A DNA stretch of 5,089 bases from Candidatus Heimdallarchaeota archaeon (lineage in GTDB: Archaea; Asgardarchaeota; Heimdallarchaeia; Heimdallarchaeales; Kariarchaeaceae). Below the pieces are notes generated by a model. That model saw only the letters and a program-made list of their open reading frames with translations. It was not told the origin of the DNA and made no database searches. This document shows, in pieces, positions 1 through 5,089 of this stretch. The translations under genes were made by a program, and so were the position numbers. Location: positions 1-5,089 of the forward strand of contig JAAFKL010000207.1 in assembly GCA_021399405.1 (NCBI GenBank). Reading direction: 5' to 3'. Numbering within the stretch: the stretch's first letter is position 1; every line of letters begins with the position of its first letter.

Positions 1-837
1 ATGGATTCATTGTTTGATCTGATTTCAGTTCATTCTCAACTGGAAAAATCAGGTAAATCTTTACCAACAAAAGTTAGGATCTCATTAAATAGGTATGCTG
101 ATCATAATAGGGGGAAAATTGAAGGGCATGGAAAACTCATAATTTTAGCATCGAATGATTGGAAGGCAGTTTACACTAGTACTTTATCAGAAATAAAGTC
201 AAGTGAAAACTTAGTGCAGACAATATTACATGGATTATCAACTCTTCATTCTGGTAATATCTCTGACACTGGCTTTACATATCAATCGATTAGTAAACTA
301 AGAACATTGACTAAAAAGATAGACGATTTCTATTTAATTTATTGCTATAAAGGCTCATCATATATTGCAAGTGAGAAAATAGAGAGTTTAGGTAATTTAA
401 TCGAAATTAATGGTATACTGCTTAATTTTCAAGGTGACAGTAAGAATTCCCATTTCATTGGAAAAGAAATTGAGACAATTATTTCAGAATTTTTTGATTT
501 ACCACGTAGCTCTTCATCTGTTCTGACAGATATTTATGATGAAACTAAATCAATTAAGAACCTAACCAAATTTAAAGACCTATTACACCCTTTCAGATTG
601 TCAATTATTTATATGTTAGAAAAAAATTATCAGTTACCTCGATCTGTGATACAAGAGATTTTAGGGATCAATCCTGGATCATTGAACTCCCATCTTAACA
701 AATTACTAAAAATGGAATATATTGGGAAGAAATTGGAATTCATTGATGAAAAACCAAGAGATGTGTACTTTATCCAATCAGCAGGTACGTATCAGTTGAT
801 TTCACTAAAAGAAACTTTACAGGGTACTTTGATGTAA
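1..837 (+). CDS. Winged helix-turn-helix transcriptional regulator with unassigned N-terminal domain
   Basis: This 278-residue protein is probably a cytoplasmic DNA-binding regulator; no signal peptide or membrane segment is visible. Residues about 193-270 form a winged helix-turn-helix. LLHPFRLSIIYML (194-206) is the first helix, 213-221 the second, and the recognition helix lies in GSLNSHLNKLLKMEYIG (226-242). A wing follows with KPRDVYFIQSAGTYQL (251-266). The order 'hPxRLxII...G.LxxHLxKLxxxxYI...KPRxxYxxxxxG' fits the winged-helix family known as HTH_34 (ArsR/MarR-like), common in archaea. Residues 1-170 are not recognised. They alternate strands (KLIILAS 45-51, FYLIYCYKG 110-118, LIEINGILLNF 133-143) and helices, an alpha/beta layout that could be a longin- or profilin-like sensor or dimerisation fold; that is a guess. 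The ATG is the first base of the window, so an upstream start and the gene's own promoter cannot be checked. The stop is TAA at 835-837. It lies 183 bases before a large secreted-protein gene in the same orientation. The DNA-binding call is confident; the ligand and target are unknown. Confidence 0.85.
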   Translation: MDSLFDLISVHSQLEKSGKSLPTKVRISLNRYADHNRGKIEGHGKLIILASNDWKAVYTSTLSEIKSSENLVQTILHGLSTLHSGNISDTGFTYQSISKLRTLTKKIDDFYLIYCYKGSSYIASEKIESLGNLIEINGILLNFQGDSKNSHFIGKEIETIISEFFDLPRSSSSVLTDIYDETKSIKNLTKFKDLLHPFRLSIIYMLEKNYQLPRSVIQEILGINPGSLNSHLNKLLKMEYIGKKLEFIDEKPRDVYFIQSAGTYQLISLKETLQGTLM

Positions 838-878
838 AATAATAATTCACCTAACAATTAAATGATCACAATTCCATA

Positions 879-883
879 TTTTT
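879..883 (+). terminator. Possible T-run terminator of the regulator gene
   Basis: A TTTTT run lies about 42 bases after the TAA stop, inside an AT-rich stretch. Archaeal RNA polymerase commonly terminates at short non-template T runs without a hairpin. In DNA this rich in T, one such run is weak evidence. Confidence 0.25.
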
Positions 884-906
884 CATTGATATACTAATTA
901 CTAATT

Positions 907-926
907 TGTCTAGGAATATGTCTAGG
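907..926 (+). repeat. Spaced direct repeat TGTCTAGG x2, candidate operator
   Basis: The octamer TGTCTAGG occurs at 907-914 and again at 919-926, a period of 12 bases with a 4-base spacer. Each copy contains the self-complementary core CTAG. The pair sits about 30 bases upstream of the proposed TATA box, a usual place for an activator or repressor to bind. It could bind the winged-helix protein encoded just upstream, but that is inference; an exact 8-base repeat so close by could also be chance. Confidence 0.4.
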
Positions 927-954
927 CTGTTGGAAAAATTAAATGGGTCCTTGT

Positions 955-962
955 TTTATATA
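955..962 (+). promoter_or_regulatory. Archaeal TATA box for the large secreted-protein gene
   Basis: TTTATATA matches the archaeal TATA-box consensus. Adding the usual distance of about 26 bases from box centre to start puts transcription near A984, giving a 5' UTR of roughly 37 bases with the Shine-Dalgarno near its end. The BRE position just upstream (around 949-954) is not purine-rich, which lowers confidence. AT-rich DNA can give such a box by chance, but the spacing to a well-formed ribosome-binding site supports it. Confidence 0.5.
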
Positions 963-983
963 GGTTGCACCATCTATTATTTT

Positions 984-993
984 ACAAGCTTGT
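984..993 (+). repeat. Perfect palindrome ACAAGCTTGT at the expected transcription start
   Basis: ACAAGCTTGT reads the same on both strands. It begins at the position where the TATA box predicts initiation, and a related ACAAGTTGT follows at 1001-1009. A dimeric winged-helix protein bound here would block initiation, so this is a candidate repressor operator. No experimental or comparative support is available from the window alone. Confidence 0.35.
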
Positions 994-1007
994 AGTTAAG
1001 ACAAGTT
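987..1007 (+). promoter_or_regulatory. Small 5'-UTR hairpin before the ribosome-binding site
   Basis: AAGCTTGT-side bases 987-993 (AGCTTGT) can pair with 1001-1007 (ACAAGTT) to give seven base pairs, one of them G-U, around a 7-base loop (994-1000). The stem ends only two bases before the GGAG ribosome-binding site, so it could affect translation start or mRNA stability. It is short and AU-rich and overlaps the palindrome, so it may have no RNA function. Confidence 0.3.
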
Positions 1008-1009
1008 GT

Positions 1010-1013
1010 GGAG
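1010..1013 (+). promoter_or_regulatory. Shine-Dalgarno GGAG for the large gene
   Basis: GGAG is separated by 7 bases from the ATG at 1021, an ideal distance. An in-frame TAA at 997-999 bars any long upstream extension. This fixes the start of the large protein at 1021; the only other in-frame option after that stop is a TTG at 1006, which would overlap the GGAG region and is unlikely. Confidence 0.7.
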
Positions 1014-1020
1014 TCTAAAA

Positions 1021-1125
1021 ATGTTTAGAGAAATTTATCACAAAACTAACAGATTTACAATTAAAAAAAGAAGTGGGAGCTTTGCTTTACTTGTCATATT
1101 GCTTTTTATGACTAGTGCATATGCT
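1021..1125 (+). other. Sec-type signal peptide of the large protein
   Basis: Residues 1-35 have a basic N-region (KTNRFTIKKR, 8-17), a hydrophobic core (FALLVILLFM, 21-30) and a small-residue cleavage motif AYA followed by Gln36. Cleavage after Ala35 is the natural choice. The N-region is rather long at about 18 residues but carries the needed positive charge next to the core. The core is short for a stable membrane anchor, so cleavage and release, or later anchoring by the unseen C-terminus, are more likely than N-terminal tethering. Confidence 0.85.
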
Positions 1126-4100
1126 CAGTCCTCTTCATTATCAACAAGAAATTCTATTTCTCCTTCTGACATAAACATTGAAGAAATATATGAATTAGAA
1201 GATAAAAAACTTAATAGTTTTAAGCCTACATCATTTAACATCAATGCATTAGCCAATTCGAAAGCAAATGTGATAGTGATATATGATAGTAATGATCTCA
1301 TTACAACAAATGCTGCACTATTATTTGATGAATTTTTAAAATATGAAACAAGGATAGAAAAATATCCTATTTCCAATATTTTTGATGTTGAAGTTGCTTT
1401 ACAAAATACCAGGAAAGACCAGATCGTTATTTTTCTTGCTCATGGCTTACCAGATGAGTTTAAACTTGGAAACAAGTACTATCCCTGGTCACAATTAACA
1501 ATGAATATAGAAGAATCATCAACAAATCACTTTCTAATTGCATCATGTTTTTCTTCTAGTCTTGATTCCAAAACTGATTTGAAAATAAAAGGGTTAGAAG
1601 GGTTAATTGATTATCAAGCTGCTGTACCCATATTATCTATCTATGCATTAGATTTCCTGTATGAAATTGATAATTTTGAAAGGACATCATCATTGGAATT
1701 GATAAAAGAATATCTGAATAATAATGAGAATGATGTCATAAGTCGATTAATTACTCCAGTTGCCCCATTAGCAGGAATTCCAAAAACATTGCAATATAGA
1801 TTGGTTACAACCAATGATGATGTGAATAAGTTAATTGATGGGATGATAGAATGGTTAAGGAATCAAGTTTTGTTCGTTATTGAGAGTATTAATACTTTCA
1901 TGCGATCAGTTTTTCCAGAGCAAATACTAAATGCATTTGATACATCATTTGATTCTAGTGGAATTGGTTTAGACATAAATCTATTTGATTTTCCGATTGA
2001 AATCACTGAAAATATTGACCCCCAATTTACTCTCAATCATGAAATTTCAAAGGATTTTAAAAAGAAGGTCGATATAATTATCATACCTGATAAAGTTAAT
2101 CTTACTTTAACTCTTGAACTTTTCAAAGAAGAAATGGTTGAAGGTCAAACTAATTATGAAGTCTCTGTATTTGGCATAAGAGGTTCTGCAAAATTAAAAT
2201 CAACAAAACCATTTGTAGTACATCTACCCATTGGTCCAATTTCTATAGTACTCGATATCGATTTTCAAATAATGTTAGCCGCAGAAATTCTCTTCAAGTA
2301 TGAAAGCCATGATCCTACATACGATTATGATAATGGAGATATAAGTAATAATACAGTTCTTTACGACCAAAGTAATAATCTTGCTGCCATAGTCGGTTAT
2401 GCTACAGTTGAAAATCTTCTTGATGAGGAACTAGTAATAGAATCTTGGTTTGGTATGCCTAATCTTGGTATAGGGCCTTGGTTAAGGGTATATGGATTGG
2501 CTGAAATTAAAATTGCATTTCGACTAGGTTCTCCTATTGAAAAGGCACTTGAGGCTGCCAGTCATTCACAAAAGAAAATATCAGAGAGCGAAAGCAAGGT
2601 AAAAAATGATGTGGCATGGTCGTTGGGTCAAGCATCAATTATGGGTGTTTTTAGTGGTTCAGGTGATGGATTAATTCTACAACTTAACACTCTAATTGAA
2701 ATAGGTCCAAATCTTGAGATTGAAATAGGTATAGGAGATAATCTTACATTCATTTTGGAAGGAAAGGTTGTAATTAGATATCCATTCTCTGTAACCGGGA
2801 AATGGGATGATTCTGGTTTATACTTCACCAAAATGGAAATATATTATCCTAAAATTATTGTCGACTTTACTGCAAAGGTTGAATTTGAATTCAAAGTTTT
2901 TGGAAAGAAATTCACATTGAAAATAGAGTATAATTATGATTTCTCACATTATTTACCAAATGGAATTAAAGAAGATCTAGAACCTGGACAAACATTTTCT
3001 GATTATAATATTTATGAAATAAAAGAATATAACCATCCAGAAGGTGAAAATCAGGTAACAACCGATTCTGCTGCTTCATTGTTATACTGCTCATTAATTT
3101 ACAGTATTGCTGATGTATATGGAGCTCCAGTGGTGTGTAATGATATTTCAGCTATAATCACTTATGAAGCAACTGTTAGAAATGGTACTGTATCTGACTC
3201 TGAACCTCCCATAATAGAAATAATGACCCCTAATAGCAATAGAGATGATGTATTGACCTATGGTGAATATGAAGGCCAACCCAAAACCTTCTTTGATTTC
3301 ATAGATAAAGTTACTTCTGTAACCTCAAATTTTGTCAAAGTGGTGATTGGAAAATTTCTAGAAGGAAACTTCTTTGAAAACAATGGATCTTATGCAATAA
3401 CCATTGAAAAATCCAAACCCATATATCTGGTTGGAGATGAAGCTGTTGTTGATATCTATGTGTTTGATCCCCATATTGGATCGAATACGGATTCATATGT
3501 CAAGAAACTCGAGGTGGAGGCAGATTTCGATCCTGTTGAACTTGAAGCAACACTAATTCCAGATGATCTAAGCTACTACTCATTTGGATCTCATACTGTT
3601 AAACCCTTTAAATTTGATACTAAGTTCAGGATGAAATTAGATATAACCTTCTCACAAGCTGATGTGGTCGTTAAGGATAAATTGAATAATGTTATTAGGA
3701 CATTTAGATCATCAGATTACATGACTTATGGGAGAACATCTGCTAATATAGTTGTAGACATTCCATGGATGGAAACAAACGAATTAATAATCGAATTACG
3801 AGAAATGCCTGCAGATAGTTGTACATTATGTTTTGAGGCCTTTGCAGAGGTTCATGTCAAGAGTATTGAAATAAAGCATAAAGTTTCTTTCACTGGGGAT
3901 AAGGACGTTACAATTGATTTGAGCTCTATGACTAATGGAGCATTATATCTTAATCAATCGTACCCTGAAGTTACAAGTGAGTGGGGTCCATCAATAGGTA
4001 AAACAGGTTATGAGGGTATATGGACACTAGAACTCCCTCTTCATAAGTACTATGTTGACAATAGAATTCCTCAATCTGGTAATATGTATCTCCGGGTGAA

Positions 4101-5089
4101 AGCAACAGATGATGCTAATCTATATTCAGAGATTACTAAAGTATTCCAGTATTATGTCCCGATAGATTCTGCAAGCCCAGAGATTAAGATCTCAGATTCA
4201 AAAATTCAAAATGCAAGTCTTGCTACAAATATCAATATCGCTACAAGAGGAAGTGAAGAATATACCTTTACTTTTAATGAAGTAGAGGAAATTAAGAACT
4301 ATCAGTATTCATTTGGCAATCAATCCTCATCATATGCTATCCACACCGGAATTAATGCTAGCACTATAACAGATAGGTTGGCCTTTTATTCTCAGGAATC
4401 AAAGGTGATCAAAACAATCAGCAGTGGGACCAGTAACCAATTTAAATACACTATCAATCAAGCTCTCACATCAAATAGCAATTTATTATCATTTGATATG
4501 AGAACATCAGGAGATTATATTGTAGATATCCAATTAACTAGCACTTCACAACTGGAGATCATAAGATATCAAAACGGTGTGACATCAACATATCAGGCTG
4601 GTTCTGTTATTTATGTCAATACCACTTCATTTGATGTGAATGATCTAGATTGGACGAGGATTAATGTTCCGATAGAGGAATTGCTGCGTAGTTTTAGTTT
4701 AAATGCAAATGCTACAATGTTAGAGGCGATATATATCCAAGGAAGTATGGAATTCGATTCAATTATTCTCAATAGTGAATTAGTTATGGATAGTAATTCT
4801 CTTACAAGTTGGAGTACAACAATAACAAATCCAGAAGGCTCTTCACTCACCAATCCACTGGTATACAAACCAGAGGTATTTACAGTTTCTCACACATGGA
4901 ATGAAGTGCCAGGATCTAGACAATTGGACACCAACGGAGCTATCTTGACTATGCAGTATAAACTTTCATTTGACACAACACAGCTTAGTGATGGAGAATA
5001 TTATGCAGAATTGTCGGTAGATGATAATTTTGGTTATTCTGCAAGTGGATTATATAGGATAATTATTGATAATACTGCACCTACAGATA
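1021..5089 (+). CDS. Giant secreted protein with putative caspase-like (clan CD) cysteine peptidase domain and beta-sandwich repeats, 3' partial
   Basis: The frame is open for 1356 codons with no stop and continues beyond the window, so the C-terminus is unseen. In order: a signal peptide (1-35); a caspase/gingipain-like domain (about 80-220) with His141-Gly142 and Cys176 as the likely catalytic pair; amphipathic helices (about 266-306); a long unassigned beta-rich region (about 341-670) interrupted by a charged helix (about 505-534); Ig-like segments opened by linkers such as SEPPIIEI (727-734) and SASPEIKI (1050-1057); a carbohydrate-binding-like beta-sandwich (about 1130-1250); and another Ig-like domain ending at IDNTAPT (1349-1355). 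Only five cysteines are present: 176, 690, 706, 934 and 937. Many N-X-S/T sequons suit a glycosylated surface protein. No C-terminal anchor can be judged. It probably acts outside the cell or on the envelope, cleaving or binding proteins or glycans. Secretion is well supported, peptidase activity is plausible, and the substrate is unknown. A degenerate, purely structural peptidase fold remains possible. Confidence 0.88.
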   Translation, partial: MFREIYHKTNRFTIKKRSGSFALLVILLFMTSAYAQSSSLSTRNSISPSDINIEEIYELEDKKLNSFKPTSFNINALANSKANVIVIYDSNDLITTNAALLFDEFLKYETRIEKYPISNIFDVEVALQNTRKDQIVIFLAHGLPDEFKLGNKYYPWSQLTMNIEESSTNHFLIASCFSSSLDSKTDLKIKGLEGLIDYQAAVPILSIYALDFLYEIDNFERTSSLELIKEYLNNNENDVISRLITPVAPLAGIPKTLQYRLVTTNDDVNKLIDGMIEWLRNQVLFVIESINTFMRSVFPEQILNAFDTSFDSSGIGLDINLFDFPIEITENIDPQFTLNHEISKDFKKKVDIIIIPDKVNLTLTLELFKEEMVEGQTNYEVSVFGIRGSAKLKSTKPFVVHLPIGPISIVLDIDFQIMLAAEILFKYESHDPTYDYDNGDISNNTVLYDQSNNLAAIVGYATVENLLDEELVIESWFGMPNLGIGPWLRVYGLAEIKIAFRLGSPIEKALEAASHSQKKISESESKVKNDVAWSLGQASIMGVFSGSGDGLILQLNTLIEIGPNLEIEIGIGDNLTFILEGKVVIRYPFSVTGKWDDSGLYFTKMEIYYPKIIVDFTAKVEFEFKVFGKKFTLKIEYNYDFSHYLPNGIKEDLEPGQTFSDYNIYEIKEYNHPEGENQVTTDSAASLLYCSLIYSIADVYGAPVVCNDISAIITYEATVRNGTVSDSEPPIIEIMTPNSNRDDVLTYGEYEGQPKTFFDFIDKVTSVTSNFVKVVIGKFLEGNFFENNGSYAITIEKSKPIYLVGDEAVVDIYVFDPHIGSNTDSYVKKLEVEADFDPVELEATLIPDDLSYYSFGSHTVKPFKFDTKFRMKLDITFSQADVVVKDKLNNVIRTFRSSDYMTYGRTSANIVVDIPWMETNELIIELREMPADSCTLCFEAFAEVHVKSIEIKHKVSFTGDKDVTIDLSSMTNGALYLNQSYPEVTSEWGPSIGKTGYEGIWTLELPLHKYYVDNRIPQSGNMYLRVKATDDANLYSEITKVFQYYVPIDSASPEIKISDSKIQNASLATNINIATRGSEEYTFTFNEVEEIKNYQYSFGNQSSSYAIHTGINASTITDRLAFYSQESKVIKTISSGTSNQFKYTINQALTSNSNLLSFDMRTSGDYIVDIQLTSTSQLEIIRYQNGVTSTYQAGSVIYVNTTSFDVNDLDWTRINVPIEELLRSFSLNANATMLEAIYIQGSMEFDSIILNSELVMDSNSLTSWSTTITNPEGSSLTNPLVYKPEVFTVSHTWNEVPGSRQLDTNGAILTMQYKLSFDTTQLSDGEYYAELSVDDNFGYSASGLYRIIIDNTAPTD
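1258..1680 (+). other. Caspase/gingipain-like (clan CD) cysteine peptidase domain
   Basis: Residues about 80-220 follow the caspase-haemoglobinase fold order. Strand 1 is KANVIVIYD (81-89), followed by a helix (about 94-107). Strand 3 is QIVIFLAHG (134-142), ending in His141-Gly142. A short stretch, FKLGNKYYPWSQL (147-159), resembles the 'product or substrate, then W/L-S-x-L' segment before the last core strand. Strand 4 is HFLIASCFSSS (170-180), with Cys176. Clan CD enzymes (caspases, metacaspases, gingipains, clostripain, legumain, CHAT proteins) use a His after a hydrophobic strand, usually His-Gly, and a Cys after a second strand, usually Ala/Ser-Cys. The 35-residue His-Cys gap is close to that of gingipains. 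Helical and strand elements follow (GLEGLIDYQAAVPILSIYALDFLY, given here as 191-214). The specificity pocket cannot be assigned. The exact family is uncertain, and inactivity is not excluded. Confidence 0.68.
2041..3030 (+). other. Unassigned beta-rich region of the large protein
   Basis: Residues about 341-670 alternate polar and hydrophobic residues over many strands, for example VNLTLTLELF (359-368), ISIVLDIDFQIMLAAEILFKY (408-427 or so), LEIEIGIGDNLTFILEG (565-581) and VDFTAKVEFEFKVFGKKFTLKIEY (614-637). A charged helix (about 505-534) with KKISESESKVKND interrupts the strands. The pattern suggests a large beta-sheet, clam or barrel-like domain rather than small Ig repeats. I do not recognise the family. 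It has no cysteines and no evident catalytic motif. It sits between the peptidase-like head and the Ig-like tail, so it may be a binding or scaffold module. Confidence 0.5.
4408..4770 (+). other. Carbohydrate-binding-like (galactose-binding-fold) beta-sandwich
   Basis: Residues about 1130-1250 show LLSFDMRTSGDYIVDIQLTS (1155-1174), then LDWTRINVPIEELLRSF (1209-1225), then LEAIYIQGSMEFDSIILN (1234-1251). A hydrophobic strand pair, then 'W-x-x-I-x-V-P-I', then 'L-x-x-I-x-I-x-G-x-x-x-x-D-x-I-x-L' is the usual ending of galactose-binding-like and carbohydrate-binding sandwich domains, where Trp1211 and Asp1246 are the typical conserved positions. This suggests glycan or surface binding. Similar folds also bind proteins, so the ligand is open. 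Confidence 0.45.
4771..5089 (+). other. Ig-like beta-sandwich domain, followed by the start of the next domain at the window edge
   Basis: Residues about 1260-1350 include LSDGEYYAELSVDDNFGYSA (1322-1341) and then YRIIIDNTAPT (1345-1355). 'L-x-D-G-x-Y-x-x-x-x-x-x-D-x-x-G' followed by 'x-I-D-N-T-A-P-T' is the common ending of bacterial and archaeal Ig-like domains and the usual junction to the next one. It predicts at least one more Ig-like domain beyond the window. Confidence 0.6.

Larger units (their letters stand above)
838..1020 (+). other. Intergenic regulatory region between the regulator and the large gene
   Basis: These 183 bases hold no convincing gene. They are very AT-rich and contain, in order, a T5 run that may end transcription of the upstream gene, a spaced direct repeat of TGTCTAGG, a TATA-box-like element, a 10-base palindrome at the expected transcription start, a small hairpin and a Shine-Dalgarno sequence. 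The order and spacing suit an archaeal promoter with a short 5' UTR for the downstream gene, so the two genes are probably separate transcription units. Confidence 0.6.

Noticed and set aside
918..995. Short + strand frame of 25 codons (starting MSRLLEKLNG) in the intergenic region
   Set aside because: It has no well-spaced ribosome-binding site, overlaps the proposed TATA box and transcription start, and shows no recognisable motif.
838..1020. tRNA, small RNA or attachment site in the intergenic region
   Set aside because: No cloverleaf, conserved T-loop sequence or long inverted repeat is visible; the region is explained well enough as a promoter.
1125..1376. Minus-strand frame of 83 codons
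   Set aside because: It lies antisense within the coherent signal-peptide and peptidase-domain coding frame and looks like no known protein.
1258..1680. Serine hydrolase reading of the AHG and SCFSS motifs
   Set aside because: There is no G-x-S-x-G nucleophile elbow; the His-then-Cys order at the ends of two hydrophobic strands fits the clan CD fold better.
2628..2831. Minus-strand frame of 67 codons
   Set aside because: It is antisense to the continuous beta-rich coding region and has no supporting features of its own.
4611..4868. Minus-strand frame of 85 codons with hydrophobic stretches
   Set aside because: Its hydrophobic character is explained by being antisense to the carbohydrate-binding-like coding segment; no ribosome-binding site or context supports it.
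1021..5089. CRISPR array, insertion sequence or tandem DNA repeats
   Set aside because: I saw no regularly spaced identical repeats, terminal inverted repeats or transposase motifs; the Ig-like domains are diverged at the sequence level.

Overview
This AT-rich window carries two genes on the + strand and nothing convincing on the - strand. The organism is most likely an archaeon, possibly of the Asgard group. The clues are a consensus archaeal TATA element (TTTATATA), a winged-helix regulator of a type common in archaea, heavy use of AGA/AGG and ATA codons, and a very large secreted protein rich in beta-sandwich domains and N-glycosylation sequons. The group assignment is inference; no marker gene is present.

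Layout. Positions 1-837 encode a complete 278-residue protein with an unrecognised N-terminal alpha/beta domain and a C-terminal winged helix-turn-helix. Positions 838-1020 are intergenic: a weak T-run, a spaced direct repeat (TGTCTAGG twice), a TATA box at 955-962, a palindrome at the expected transcription start, a short 5'-UTR hairpin, and a good Shine-Dalgarno (GGAG) 7 bases before the next ATG. Positions 1021-5089 are one uninterrupted reading frame of at least 1356 codons that runs off the window end with no stop. It is easy to miss because it is open at the 3' end.

The large protein starts with a signal peptide. Next comes a region (about residues 80-220) that looks like a caspase/gingipain-type (clan CD) cysteine peptidase: hydrophobic strand plus His-Gly (LAHG, His141), then hydrophobic strand plus Ala-Ser-Cys (IASC, Cys176). 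Cys176 is the only cysteine in the first 689 residues. After it come amphipathic helices, a long beta-rich region I cannot assign (about 341-670), Ig-like segments, a probable carbohydrate-binding-like beta-sandwich (about 1130-1250), and a further Ig-like domain ending in an IDNTAPT boundary motif where the window stops.

The reading is a DNA-binding regulator followed, under its own promoter, by a giant exported surface or extracellular protein with a putative caspase-like peptidase head. Whether the regulator controls the large gene is unproven, but the repeats around that promoter make it a reasonable hypothesis.
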